Shown piece after piece: positions 10,264 through 23,360 of a DNA stretch of 64,000 bases (positions are counted from its first letter, which is position 1; every line of letters begins with the position of its first letter). The translations under genes were made by a program, and so were the position numbers. The notes under the pieces were generated by a model. The model ran no database searches and was not told where the DNA came from. It saw only the letters and a list, made by a program, of their open reading frames with translations. The DNA comes from Cavia porcellus (taxonomy: Eukaryota; Chordata; Mammalia; Rodentia; Caviidae): positions 31,413,748 through 31,477,747 of the forward strand of contig NW_026947506.1 of NCBI RefSeq assembly GCF_034190915.1. Reading direction: 5' to 3'.

Positions 10264-12756
10264 CTGAGGAATAAAGAAGACATGCTCAGTTCCAGCTGTA
10301 CCAGTAGTGAACTTAGGCCACCTGCACACAACATAGAGGACCAGGACCCACACCAGCCACTGATGCTTCAGACCAGGATGGATCCATTTTGTGAACTCTT
10401 GCCAGAGGCTGGGTCCAACTGCAGCTTTCCACCAGGCAGATAACATGGGCTACCTGCTGTCAGAAGCCTTCACTTTATCCCATTGATAAAAACGACAACA
10501 CACAACACACAGTGTCGCTGTGTCATATGCAAAACACCACCTAGTGCCCAGCACCAAAACCACACTTGGCAGGACCTGGCTCCTCTCCTCACTTCCCCCA
10601 ACATGTGCAGCAGTGCAATTCCCTAGACACATATCACTTTGTAACTTTGAAAACTATCCACCAGCACTCAGGAGCCCTTTCACTGGTTCCATTTTTCCAT
10701 AAGGAAGCCGAAAATGACACGCACTAAACAGCAACGCAAAATCCTACCTATCTGTGGACACAGCGAGACCCAACACAAGCCACATCTTGATTTCTCAAGA
10801 CTTCACAGTGGACATTCCCACGTGTGGGTGCAGGACCTGAGGACACACTGGCTTTCCTCACCACTCATCAGTAGATGAGCACAGGAGTGCATGGAAGACA
10901 AGTGTGGGGCCATGTGTGTCAGCGGCCCACAGCTGCTACTGATTCTCTGAACAGGTGACATGGGCCCTGCACTGGTCCCAAGGGCTGTGCCTCTAGCTGT
11001 TCCCTGCAAGCAGGCTGCCACCCTGAGCTGCCAGGAAAGTGTTGCTGGCTCCCCACACCCCATGTTCTGTTGCACTACTACTGTCACTGTGCAAGAGGGA
11101 ACACCAACTCTGGGATTCATCCCAAGTCTATCTCAGAGGGCACCTCCATGTCAGAGTTGGAATTAGTGGTGGCAGTCAGGGGATCTTTATGCACACAATG
11201 CGCACTTATTACAACAGAAACTCATATATTACAAGCATAACACAGAAAGTGAAAAAATTAAGGAAAACATACAAAAACACAGTAAGCTAGCAGGGTGAGT
11301 AAAGCTGCCCATGGCACCCAACTGAGAGCAGAGAGTTTGATGAGAGGAAGCACCCACCACACATGCTCAGTCTGGCACATACCTGGGCACTGGCTGCAAG
11401 GCAAATGGCATGTACAAAAGGAGGAGCCCCAGATTCTAGGAGCTTGGTTCATTCCTACAGGGAGAGGTGCAGAACTCAAGACTCCTGCTGCCCATCCTGA
11501 GCTGCATATGGGAAGGAGAGCCCTTGTGAGCTGCAGAATCAGGGCAGATTAGCACACAGTTACAGCCTTCCCCACACCTCCAACCAGACCAGAGGCCCAC
11601 ATCTTCCAAATGGCAGGAGAAGTGTTTGTTTTCCAGAAGCCTCCTGACCTGTGTGTGGTTAAAGCTACTCAGAGATGCTTACCCAGGGCACTCTAGGGAT
11701 TAGCTAAGTGCTTGTAACTAGAAGGAGTCATGCCAAGTGCCATCGTGTCCTAAAAATAACACCAATAGTCCATTCTGAAACTCGCATTTCACTACTACAA
11801 AGTGAGAGTCATTCGGGGCCTCGGGAGCCTCCAACACAGAAATGACAGGAAAGTGACAGTTCCAACTGCAGCCCAAGCTGTGACAGCTGCTGCGGAAAAC
11901 TCTGGCTTCAGCTGTGAAGGCTTTCACATTCTAACTGGGGGCTTTCAGGGAAAGTCTTTTTGTTCCATCTGCAGCTGAATTTTGACTCAAACTCAGCTGT
12001 GTGCAGAATAGCAGCGGGTTGTGGGGATCAAGCCCACCGATTTATTTCTGCGGCAAAGGCAGTTCCAGCCCCGTCACAGCTATTTTGAGGTTCTAATAGC
12101 AGATGCCACGGCTCTTGTCAACCCTAAGTGCCAGTTTCACTAAGTCTGAAAGACACCAGATCTAGGGGATACCTGTGTCTAAACTGAATGAGGCACTGAC
12201 AGCCGTAAGCACAGTTAACAAAGAGAAGCCTGGTGCTCTCTTCCAGAGAACAGGACCTCCAGGACCTCCAGCCACAGTTCAAAACTGCTGGGGACTGACA
12301 TTCGGCCAGGGTCTGACTGGGAGGGGGACACAACCCAGCAAGATGGGTTTTTTGACTTTGCCAAAAGTACACTGTGACAGCAACAGAAAACATATAGGAA
12401 GGAGAGTGACAGGCACTCACAGGACAAGCCACAGGGTGGCCCAGACACTTCTGGTGCCAACACACGGGTGGGAAGGGTGACACATAGCCTGTATGCAGTG
12501 CCAAGGACAAGGAAGAGGTGGCTGCTGCTATCCTTGAGAGAAGGGACTAAGTCCACATTGCACACAAACCTCACGTTTCAACCTCTGGCAGGGATCCCTG
12601 GAAGGCCAGGCCTGCTGTCCTCAACTATGAGGCCATCCGAAGAGATGTCAGATTTTCCATTCCTGAGGCTATGGCCACTAGGATTTGGGGGACTGTGAGG
12701 GGTACACAGCCATCTCACCATCAGCGCTCCAGCCACTCTGTGAGTAGGCAATGCAT

Positions 12757-13065
12757 GTATTAGTCAGCTTTTAGTTACTAGGACCAAAATCCCCAACATG
12801 TACAACTAAAGGAAGAAAGATTTATTTTAGCTCACAGTTTCAGATGTTTCAATCCACAATCAGCTGGCTACAAGTATGAGGCAAAAGAGTATAAGGGAAG
12901 AAAGCTGCTCAACCTGTGGCTGTCAGGAAGCAGGGCAAAGAGAAAGAGTCTGAGAAGGAACAAGGGACCAAATACAGCCCCTATATCACACCCCTATGAC
13001 ATGCTTTACTAACCTCCTAGGTACCTCTCAAGCCAATCAAGTGGGCAGTGCAGATTAACCACGAC
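12757..13065 (-). mobile_element. ERVL-MaLR-type LTR fragment (minus strand)
   Basis: The plus strand shows TATTAGTCAGCTTTTAGTTACT, then AGATTTATTTTAGCTCACAG and TTTCAATCCACAATCAGCTG, which is the reverse of the LTR 3' half. The last part is diverged. Confidence 0.65.
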
Positions 13066-13529
13066 AATGCAGCTCACACTTCTTCTGCAAAGCTGCCTAC
13101 TTCCCTAGTGCACAGAGACAAGGTCACTCTTTTCCCAGGAGCAGAAGCAGACTGGTAGTGCCTCTGGCACAGGGGCTAAACCACCTCTCTCAGGCCTCAC
13201 AGATCAGCACCAAGAGCCATCCTGCAATGGTCAGTGGCCATTGCACAGTCTGATGAGGACAGGATGAGAAGGCAGATGCTTTTCAGATTCACTGCCTTGA
13301 AAGAGCCCTCAGCGGCAGCCACACCCCTTCCACAGGTCCACTGCACATCTCTTCCAGAATGCCCTTCCCCCACATCTACTAAGGCTCCCTGCCTCACCCA
13401 TCCTCAGGCTGTGTGCTTGCAAATGGACCAGCCCTGACCTCCTGTTTAGAAAGTAGCCTTCTCATCAGCCACACCTCACTCTCCGTACCACTCCTCCTGC
13501 ATCCTTCCCCTTCACAGCACAAATCTCAC

Positions 13530-13690
13530 TCTTACAGGCCACACGTCACCTATTAAAAACGGCCACCATCTTTCTCCATAATTGCAATGAAAGCTCCATA
13601 AAGGCTGCATATATTTTATATTTTGTTCTGTGCCCCCCCCCCCGGCACAATCATAGGCTTCAAAAAATATGAGCCAAAGGAAGGAACAAC
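13530..13690 (+). repeat. L2-like 3' end
   Basis: Has GAAAGCTCCATAAAGGCTGC and ATATTTTATATTTTGTTCTGTG, the L2 3' pattern, with a poly-C run (13636-13646) and a degraded tail. Confidence 0.45.
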
Positions 13691-13771
13691 GACGCTACCT
13701 TTCTAGAATACTATAAGACAGCTGGGTCTGAACTCAGTGCATGGAATCACAAATTCTGTGTTCCTGGTGAC

Positions 13772-14072
13772 CTAAATTACAGTCCACTCATAGAATGGAA
13801 CCTGAATAAAATCAAGAGAAAATAACACAGAATCAAGCTGGGGATACAGCTCAGCAGCACAGCGCCTACCTGGCAAGTGAGAGGTCATGGGTTCAATTCC
13901 CACTACAAAAAAAAAAAACACTTTATATGTTAATATGAAAGAGGTCCAAAAATGCATGCTAAATAAAAATACCAGAATGTGGATATATGATGCCATTTGC
14001 ATAAAATAAAAACTATATGTCCATACTAACTTATACATGCATTAAAAATATCTGAAAGATAAGAAAGAAATA
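13772..14072 (+). repeat. Old L1 3' end interrupted by an ID element
   Basis: The 3' portion TGATGCCATTTGCATAAAATAAAA resembles L1M tails (ATGCTACCATTTGTGTAAAA type). An ID copy interrupts it at 13837-13918. It is AT-rich. Confidence 0.5.
13837..13918 (+). repeat. ID SINE
   Basis: GCTGGGGATACAGCTCAGCA, then GCGCCTACCTGGCAAG and GGTTCAATTCCCACTAC plus an A tail. The A and B box words of the tRNA-Ala-derived ID promoter are visible. Confidence 0.85.
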
Positions 14073-14073
14073 A

Positions 14074-14164
14074 TGGCCCAGGGATCTAGCTCAGCAGCTC
14101 CAAGTGCTTGCCTGGGAAGCACAAGGTGGTAAGTTTGATCCCAGGTAGAAAGAAAGAGAAAGAA

Positions 14165-14246
<82 letters not shown>

Positions 14247-14330
14247 AGAGAGAGAGAAAGAAAGAAAGAAAGAAAGAAAAGAAAAGAAGAGAAAAGAAAA
14301 GAAAGCTAGAAAGACAGACAGGAGGGCAGG
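14074..14330 (+). repeat. ID SINE with a (GA)n/(GAAA)n tail
   Basis: The ID body (GGCCCAGGGATCTAGCTCAG...GTTTGATCCCAGGTAG, 14074-14146) runs straight into a long purine tract: GA repeats about 14165-14230, then GAAA and GAAAA units to about 14310, then a short CAGG-rich end. It is a microsatellite grown from the SINE tail. Confidence 0.85.
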
Positions 14331-15604
14331 CAGGCAGACAGGCATCGTAAGTGGCAGGACAAGAAGGATTGGAGGATTTAGCTCTCTGGATACCTTTAAA
14401 ATTGTTAATCACTCTGTGCCAAGGAAATGCAACAGGTCTTTAGTAAAAACAATTTCTTATAGATCAACCCTGTAACTTTATACTGCAGAATCAGGTACTA
14501 CAGAAAAACATTTTTAAAAGAAAAATTATTCCCATGACAAATTAATGCACAAAAATCTAACTATAACCATTTGTAACAAAAAAGTCAAATTATTCCTAAA
14601 TGTTGTTCAGCTACAAATAACACAAATAATTTGCCTTGTAAATGGGCTGATAAACATTGGTAAAAGAATTCTTGTCTGAAATAAACAAGACTGCTAAATC
14701 ATGAAGCCAAAAACTGGTTAAGCGGAAAGTCAAATGCTATGTGCCTCTCAAACATTTCACCCCAGAACAATATAACAATTATCCCTCAAGCAACAAACTT
14801 CTTCTTTAAACATAAGCCCATTAACTGGACCTAATTTTAAAAGTTTATTTTAGTTTTTTGCATAAATCACACCCATAACCTACAATTTGTGATTTTTCCT
14901 TTGTTTCTTTAAAGTGGACACTTTCAACCATCCTACATTTTACAATTTTCTTGTCAATCTTTTACAGTCAATTTGCCTCATTCAACACCAATCTCTCACC
15001 AAATTTCCTTAGAGTCTTTCTAAAGCATTTAATTTTGTTTTCATAGAAACACCACCTTTGTTACACATTCATTTTGCATTGGATTCTATAGCATTTAATT
15101 AAATTATGTGACCACTGAAGCACACGCAACTGGTGCTGCAGGAGTAGACTGAGGATGGACCAGTGCCCCACGAAGCAGGCCAGAGGAGCAAGCCCACTGA
15201 ACAACTCACCCAACATTGGGAGCTTGCTCTGGGGATGGTGGGGAGAGGGAGTGGACTGGGAAAGGGTCCACATCTTCAAGGGCACTGTTCTTTCCTTAAC
15301 CTGAGGATGGGTACCTAGATGTACACTTTAAAGACATGCTTTCCACATATAAGACATTTCAAGTTTCTCAAATATTAAGAATAATCTACTAGTATGAGGT
15401 TAACAGTGCTGCGGGATTGTTAAGAACTTTCCAGTGCAAGACTGGTGTACTGGTCACCCAGTCCTTCGGTGCTGCCACCCTATCCCCCACAGAATGCAGC
15501 CCAAGTACCTCACGAGTTCAGAGGGCAGGGATGCAGGCACAGGTCTCAGCCTCATTTCCAGCAGACAGGCTCTACAGACTGTCAAGAGCACGAGGGTAGG
15601 CCAC

Positions 15605-15745
15605 AGAGTTAGCATCTTAGATTTGAAAGTGGGGCAGACCAGTGTTCAAATTCTAATTCCAGTCACTATTAACTACTCAACCTCAAGCAAATCAGCTGAC
15701 CTCTCCAAACTTCAAGTGCGCCCTTGAGAAAAAGGGAAGTCTGAA
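15605..15745 (+). repeat. MIR-like SINE
   Basis: Degenerate landmarks CAGTGTTCAAATTCTAATTCCAG, AACCTCAAGCAAATCAGCTGACCTCTCC and GAGAAAAAGGGAAG follow the MIR order of a central core plus a CTCAGTTTCC-like part. Confidence 0.5.
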
Positions 15746-18734
15746 ACAAAGGATCAACAGCAGAAACCGTATCGTATAACATTACTGTTGATCAGTGGCA
15801 GCACCAGGAGCCACCACTCAGATGACACTCACACCACACATAACCTCTGGTCTCTGACACAAACTCACTGGAATGAGACCTAAGGAAAACAATTATTTGG
15901 CCTTTCAAATGAACCACTACATAAACACCACGTGTCTTCAGAAATGAGCATTTATTTGACCCCGGGCTTGCTCCAAACAAGGCACAGGTGACACTGAACG
16001 TGTCCAAGCGCTGTCGCAAAGTATGCCGACTAATGGAAAGATGCAAAGAGGTGGGAGGAGCAAGCTCCACGGAACTCTGCCCTGCAGTCAGCAGCTTCGA
16101 GTTCAGTTTTCTGGACTGCGAAATAGTGATCCATCTCCCAATCTGACAACCACTAATTAAGGGCACTGAGCATTGCTGGACCTTTGTGATGATTCTCACT
16201 GCTGCTGGAGTCCTCTGGCACCCAAATCCTTTGCCAACCAAGTGGCCACTGAGACAGGACAGGCCTACCAATTCCTGGGTCAAACAAAATGACAAGGGCA
16301 ACTCTGCTGGATGGAGTCTGAAACCATACCGAGAGGCAGGAAGCCAGGTGGGTTATAGGAAACATGTAAATCCCTTACTAAAAAAAAACCTATCTCTTGA
16401 AAGACAAGTGAATGAAACAACTGATTCAACAGCAGCCATGTGGAGGCTCAGGGAATCGTGTCTCTGAGGGTCTCCACTTTTCCACATATCTAGCCACGCA
16501 CTACTGTAACTCAGCCCCAGGCAGGTCCTACGGAGGCCAGGCAGATAAAACACAGGCTGCCCTCCACCCTGGCTGTACTACTTCTTGGGGCAGACAGTCA
16601 CTGGAACAGACCTAATGACAGCTGCGTATGTCCCCAAGATGAGCAGTTATGAGCACCACAGGGAAAGGAGACAGAGTGATGGCAGAGAGGCAGTCACTTC
16701 AGATAGGCTGGGCAGGAAGTCTCTCTGAAGTGGCAACATCTGAGTACAAACCACGTGAAATGAAGTGGGTAAAGGAAGAATTTACAGAAAGTTCCATGAT
16801 AAGTAAAACAAAGCTGGAGCTTCCAGGGTGACTGGGAGAATTCTACAGCATCCACAGGGGGCAAAAACACCTCGATGGGGGCCCGCTCACATCTGCCAGG
16901 ACTGTACAAATGCACACACACTGGTCCAGCTCAAGAACACCGGAGTCATCACACAGCTCACAGTAATGTGCTGGCCCCAAAACTACCCTCCTCCATATCT
17001 CAGGGAAGATGCTGCCCATAAAAGCTGGGCCACAGCCCTGGCTACCACTGTACCCAACTGGGCCCCTAGGATCTTGCTTTCCACCTACCCCGAGCGGAAG
17101 GAGCAGATCTTGTTCAGCAAGAAGCAATGAGGGATTGGCAGGGAGCTATGAAAGAGCAAATCTGCTTCACAATGAGCCAACAACAAGCAACCGTGGCACA
17201 AAATGTGGACATTTCAGGGGGACAGGAACAGGACGGGAGAACAGGAGCTCTGGTAGGTGGAGACTCCCATCCCTACAAAACAAATTAACAGACTTCTGGG
17301 CCAGTCTGCTGGGGCAAAGGGCAGGAAGACAACGTGCCTCTGGGATCTACAGGGGGCTCGCAACGGCAGGGCTGCACAGCCCGCTGCCTTGACGGAGCCA
17401 TTGTTTGATGGCTCTTCTGCTGAGGACCAGCCGCCTGCCTCCAGCCTAATAAAGCCCCAGTCTCACTCAGCTGTCCACATGTTGGCAACGTGGCTTAACT
17501 ACTTCAGGGAAACAAGTTACATGAGTCCCCAGGCACATGTAAATAAAATGAAGAAATTTCAAATTTACAGTTGCTGCCTTCGAATTCTTTCTCCCAGCTC
17601 AGGCAGGATTAAAAGGACTTCAAAGCAGCCTGGGTTCCAATTAAGCCAGTGTGACCACCCCAGGGATGCTGGAATATTCCTCTGATTAACAAGAAGCACT
17701 CTTTGAACTGTTTGTGCTTTAAAAAAAAAAAAAAAACTCTCAGAACCTCTCAAACAAATGCTGTAATTTCTCTCCAGCTTTCCTCACTCTTTGGAAAAGT
17801 TGATCCTCTGAATGCTTTAAACATTCAAAAAGCAGCTGGATAATGGCTCCAAACACAACTTCAGTAAGCAGCTCAGCACTGGAGCAGGCATGCAGAGCCT
17901 GGGAGCAACTGACCACACATGGCAGGCAGGCTTTCCCGGAGGCACAGCTAGCCCGAGGCCACACTGTACATGTCACCTCACACAGGAGCGCAATCAAAGC
18001 AACCGAACTGAGTGGGTCCTGGCTGAACTCTGGTTCCTCGCCTATACTCCCAGCCCCGCCAGTCCCAGTGATAGGAAACCAGGAAAAGGTGCCTGTGGGC
18101 CAGCACAAGCTAGACCCAAAAAGCAGAGTGTCACACCTACCTGGATTGTGAGCTCTTTACAAAGCACCACCAGGGATGCCAGAGTTGGGGAACAGGTAGA
18201 CGCCTCTCTTTACAACAGAAGCAAGCACAGCTCACAGAGCAGAGGGCCCAGCTGAGCTCAGAATGAGAAACACTGTGGACAGCAGTAACCAAGGCCAAGA
18301 CCGTAGAGGATGAGACAGACGGCCAATACAGTGGTATGTCACCCAGGGCGACACGTATGCTGCTGCAAGTGGGCCTAGAAGCCAGTCAGGAGAACATGAC
18401 TGACACTGTGACTTCAGGGATCCAGGTTATCATTCCTGAGTGCGCCATGCTTGAGCAGGACTTCTACTGTCAAACATTAGAAAAGCTCCTATTATAAATT
18501 TAGCACTCCCAGACACACCTGCCCTACCTATGAGGATTTCTTCCAGTAGAAAAGCAGCAGATTGTAGAGAAAAGAACAATGAATTAAAAATCAAGTAAGT
18601 CTGTCTTCTAGGGAAACAATCAAAGGCAATGTGTGAACAAAGGACTTAGTGGATACAGAAACTCAGAGAGGAGCCATCATTAGTGAAATGCTCTCTTTGA
18701 ACTTGCTGAGCAACAAAGCAGGAGAAAAGGTCTC

Positions 18735-18890
18735 AGAACTCTGGGAAAGCAACAACCAGAGACTGGGTTGTGGCCCCAGGCTCGACCCTGGCTTGCTGTG
18801 TGGCCCTGGGCTAGTTACTTGACCTTTCTGAACATTGGTTTATCCACTCTTAAGTAAGAGGAATAGACAAGGAGGCCTCATTCTGATTTG
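18735..18890 (+). repeat. MIR SINE
   Basis: Reads GGCTCGACCCTGGCTTGCTG, TGTGGCCCTGGGCTAGTTAC, TTGACCTTTCTGAAC and TTTATCCACTCTTAAGTAAG, a good match to the MIR core order. Confidence 0.7.
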
Positions 18891-19169
18891 CAATTTTCTT
18901 TTCAAACACAAAAATGCCTAACAATTTCTTCCCTCTGGTTATGTGAATAATGTGCAAGAACAAAAATTGTGTGAAGACATGAGGCAACGCTCTAGGCAGA
19001 GGGTGAAGTGTGGGCAAAGTCCCTGAGGCAGATCCCTATGATGGACCCCTCGAAGGCAGCAAGAGACCACCAGCCTGCAGCATGAAGAGGCATACTGCCC
19101 AGGGCAGCCCTGGAGCCATTCGGAGGTCACTGGGTTTTATTCCATTGTGACAAAGAGCTTTGTCAGCTT

Positions 19170-19335
19170 GTGTATGTACATTTGTATGTATGAACTCATT
19201 AGCCTTTGCACTGAGCTATATCCCTAGTCCTTTCTTGTCTTACTTTATTTTGACACAGGAGCCCACGAAGTTGCCAGGCTGGGTGTGAACTGTAATCCTC
19301 CTGCCTGAGCCCCTCACAGATGTCTGGTTCATACA
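19170..19335 (-). repeat. B1-ID composite SINE (minus strand)
   Basis: On the plus strand an ID complement (TTGCACTGAGCTATATCCCTAG) precedes a B1 complement (TTTGACACAGGAGCC...GTTGCCAGGCTGGGTGTGAAC...CTCCTGCCTGAGCCC). On its own sense strand the order is B1 then ID. Confidence 0.6.
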
Positions 19336-20701
19336 GTGAGCTTCAGGGTAGACACCACAGACATGAGACTGCTTGGGCCCACAGGCAAACTCTAAGCTGT
19401 GTTCCCAAGGGGATGCACAACGAGGTTCATCCTGTGATTTTTACACCAGGAAGAACTGACACACCTTAACATCCTGTGGCACAGAAGGAGGTCAGCTGAG
19501 GCCTACAGAGTCCAGTGAGCTGCACGGACGAAGGAAGACTTCACCTTGACATTGACTGGGCCCACCAGTGCCTCACATGCACCACTTTATCCCAGAGGGA
19601 TCCCTCGGTGCTGGGTATAGGATGGGCTGGACACAAGTCACAAGGTGGTCCCTGCCCAGAAAGGGCACAAAAGTGTAATAGAGGTGGCTGGAAGCAGTGT
19701 GGCCTGGCAAGGCTGGGGGACAGAATCAGCAAGACCAGTAAGATGCACAGGCTGGGGTTAGGGTCAAGGAGCAGATATGCTCGGGGCGATAGCAGCAGAA
19801 GCACAGGCAACAGAGGCGGAGCCATTTCCGAGGTCACACTGCAACGTGGAGAGCTTGGCAAGACAGGCAGAATCAGCAGCACGTCCAAGGACTTGGTGCC
19901 CCTCACTGCTACAGTTTGGGGGACTCCAGTGGAAAAGCACGGTAGAGAGAGAACTGGGGCGAAACTCTGAGAACCTCAATACTTATTTGAAGAGAAATAG
20001 CAACTGGGATACTTACTGAGCATTCTGGGGTCAGTCCTGGCCTTGACCCCACTTATAGGTAAAACATCTGTGCTGGGTGAGGTTCAATACCTCGCCTGAG
20101 TTCCCCTGGCTGAGAGGCTGCCACCTCTTCACAGAAAGCTCAAGGACACTAAGGACACTCTGCCTTCTGGGCTGCCAGGGACAAACCTGAGCACACTGCA
20201 GGCTCACGGCCCTCACCTTCTCCCCACAGCACACTCCAGTTTCCAGAAGGCACCTGCACTGTCCCTTTGCCACATGTGGAGGGAGAAAGGCACCAAGGCC
20301 AACTGATTGGCCACTGGGTTCACTTGAGGCTCCAGAGGGTCTCAATGAGGGGGCAGCCCTCCGCCATCAAGCTCTGGGGCTCCAGCCCATGGGCCCATGC
20401 AGCACCAGAGAAGCGGCAAACAGGCTGGTCCAAATGGCTACAATGAAGCCATTCCCTGCATCAGTGACAAAAGTAGGTTCAGTGACACTGACAGACACAG
20501 GCAGGCCTCTCAATGCCAAATGGGGTCCAAGCACAAAAGGTAGAGATGCAAGCAGGCGGGGCTTCTTCAGGACATGGAAGGCCACTCTCTTCCCCTAGCA
20601 GAAGACACCGTCAAGCACAGGGCCCAAGGAACACAGGGTCCAACACTCAACCACTCAGTCCTTACTGGTGTGGGGGGGGGGGGTCAGGGCTCTGCTCCTA
20701 G

Positions 20702-20925
20702 TTAACAGTAGGAGCATCGTTTTTAAAAGGATGAGAAATTTTTTTTTAAAAAGGTGGAGAAGGGAAAGACCACCAAAGCTCCACAGCCTGACAACCCTGT
20801 GCCTCTGCCCATCCCTTAAATGATGTTAATACAAACCGTTCTTTATACTGCCCTGCACAAGGGCTCCACCTGAAAGCTGCAGCTGCGCCAACCCCAGTCC
20901 ATGGCCAGCACGTTACCCACAGATT
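20702..20925. repeat. Unidentified dispersed repeat, copy 1
   Basis: Shares ordered words with 38632-38850: TAACAGTAGGAGCATC, AGGTGGAGAAGGGAAAGACC, GACAACCCTGTGCCTCTGCC, and CCCTGCACAAGGGCTCCACC. I cannot assign it to a family. Confidence 0.5.
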
Positions 20926-22004
20926 ATTCTTTCCTCCCATCTGTAACATCACTTCTACCAGGGGACAGCAAGAGAAGGCTGGCATGCAAGGGGTCTGTGT
21001 AGACAGTGACACCTACTGCACCTCTCTGCTGCACCAGATAGATTCCTCACCCAGCCACAAACAGAGGTGCCACCAGGCTGCGGGGGTCCAGTCCATGAGA
21101 CCACACAGAGCCAAGCCTCCTGGAGTGCCCACCTCTTATACCACACTGCAGCCTTTCTAGGGTGTCAGCACCAACATCCCAGGACAAGGCTCTTGCACCT
21201 CAGTGCACCATCAGTTCTCATCCACTCACGCGAGGCCACCTGACAACCATGATTATTATCCCCTTTCCTGCCCTGCTTTGTGTCTGCCCAAAGCTAATGA
21301 GAGACCACTCATTTGCCAGTTCCGCCCTGTGCTCTCGGAACTGCCAAACCGCCTCCACAGGTGTCCAAGACCGCTGGGCAAAACGCAGACACAGCTCGTC
21401 AGGTGTGGCTGTATCCCAGCACTGCTAGTGCTTGAGGAGGCAGGTGACAACACAGAGGTAGAGTCACAGCCTCAGTTATTATCTGCTGCTGGGCCACAAC
21501 TTTACTCTTTATCTGAATCTAGCATCTTCTAGGCTGGTTTCAAGTACAGAGGCACCTACCTGTTACGTTCTGTGGAAACAGAAATGTCTGGCACTATCCA
21601 GACTTGGCGAATCTCTTCACCTGACAGCCTTTGGTGTGTTATTGGACTATTTTGTCTCAGTATTATGTGTTGTACCTCATGATTGCTTTCTCTATAAAAA
21701 TTACACTCATCCACTTTGATGAATCAGATGTGACTACTCTGAAACAGGCTTAATCATTATCCTTAGTGATATTATGTCTAATTTTTTAATTGCCTTTTTA
21801 TCTTTGTTTTGAATGCCACAGAAACAGCCTAATTTCCTTGTCACTTGTTTTATTCTTGTTGTAAAACCGCGAGACACTTTACATTTGAAAATTATCAGGA
21901 ATAAACTCCTCATAGCCAGCAAATCTGTGCCATCCCGGAACAGTTCTGCTCCACTGTGACACAGCTGGCCTGGACACTCCGTGCACCTTAAATAGAAAGG
22001 GCAC

Positions 22005-22376
22005 TGTTATGGTTTATATCTAGATGCTCCTCCGAAGCTTCTTGAGCTCACAGATGGAGCTTCTGGGGGAAGAGGTGACTGGATCTTGGGTGTGTGATAC
22101 TTGTCAGGGGATTAGCCCACTGATGAGTTTATGGCTAAACGCGATGCTGGGAGGTGAGGCGTGGCTGGAAGACGTGGGTCCCCGGGCCTGGCCTGGAAGA
22201 TCTACTGCCCTCCTTCTACTTTGGATTGCTCTGCTTCCACTGCCACACCACCCTGCTCTGGAGCCAGCTGACTATGGACTAAAACCTTTATAAACTCTGA
22301 GCACAAATAAACCTTTCCTCCTTTGAGTTGGGAGTGTTGGGTACTGTGTCTCAGCAATGAGAAAGTAACTAAGATT
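22005..22376 (+). mobile_element. ERVL-MaLR-type solo LTR
   Basis: Begins TGTTATGGTTTATATCTAG, carries GCTGACTATGGACTAAAACC, an AATAAA polyadenylation word at about 22306, and ends TCTCAGCAATGAGAAAGTAACTAA. It appears full length and has no internal viral genes attached. Confidence 0.75.
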
Positions 22377-23283
22377 CATAGAGAGGCTCGGGGCAAGGTC
22401 ACAGCAGACCTCTAGCTAGTGACACTGGGTATACACTTCAGTGGAGACATCAGACATACAACAGATCGAGTGAGTCAGGATGTCCAAATTCTTTTTAGCC
22501 AAGAAGCACATGGCTTCACGAGACTATTAACCCAAGATGTAACAGGGTAAGAACTAATTACACAGAAGTGAAAGAACTAAAGAGGGAAATGTTATTGAGG
22601 TCATTTGCGGGTGCTGGCTTTATGTCCTATTTTTCTGGATACATAAGGAAGCAATTAAGCTTTCTTCTCAGGCTTTTTAAGCAACAACAACTAAATGTAC
22701 TCAGCTTTGAGAAAAATGAAATGAGACATTTTTGAACAGTATCTGACCCTCACTGACATCTCAGAATTCAGGAACCCTTCTGAGTCTCTGCTTTTCATGG
22801 CAACACAGCTATCTGCACAGGCTGGACAAGAATCCCTCATTCCTGTCAACAATACATAATTGGGAAAAGTGCAACCACCTCAAGTGTCATTGAGGTGCTT
22901 GTTCAGTAAAGCATAACAAACCATTTTTAAGGAGCAAAGATAGCTGTATTTATGCAAGCGTTATCAACACCACCTTCCCAAGAAAAACAGCCTGGTACTG
23001 GGCTTCCAGAGATCAACCTTCCTTGTTACCATAAGCCACTTTCAGGAAAGCCAGAAACTTTTAACGTATTTGAGGAACACCAAGAAGAGGGTAATTCACC
23101 CAAATCTGTGGCTATGACAACTATGGTAAGGACTTTATTGGGCTTGAATGCCAGGCCTTGAAAGTGCAAATGATAGTGGCTTTTAGAAGTCCAATCTGAT
23201 GCTCCTGATGAACATTTCTACAGGGCAACTTGATCACAACTGCCCTAGGATGTTGCAAAGCAGAAGAAAAGACCTATGGAGTG

Positions 23284-23360
23284 AGGCTGCAGTGCAGTGG
23301 CACGGCACATGCCTAGTATGTGTGAGGCGCAGGGTGAAATCTTCAGCATCACAAAAGAGA
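23284..23360 (+). repeat. ID SINE (degenerate)
   Basis: GGCTGCAGTGCAGTGGCACGGC, ATGCCTAGTATGTGTGAGGC and GAAATCTTCAGCATCACAAAA follow the ID layout. The A box is damaged. Confidence 0.6.

Noticed and set aside
14086..14412. Open frames rich in Ser-Leu or Glu-Arg repeats on both strands
   Set aside because: They translate the GA/GAAA microsatellite behind an ID element; the repeat, not selection, keeps the frame open.
22005..22376. Intact endogenous retrovirus
   Set aside because: Only a solo LTR-like unit is present; no internal region with gag, pol or env similarity adjoins this or the other LTR copies.
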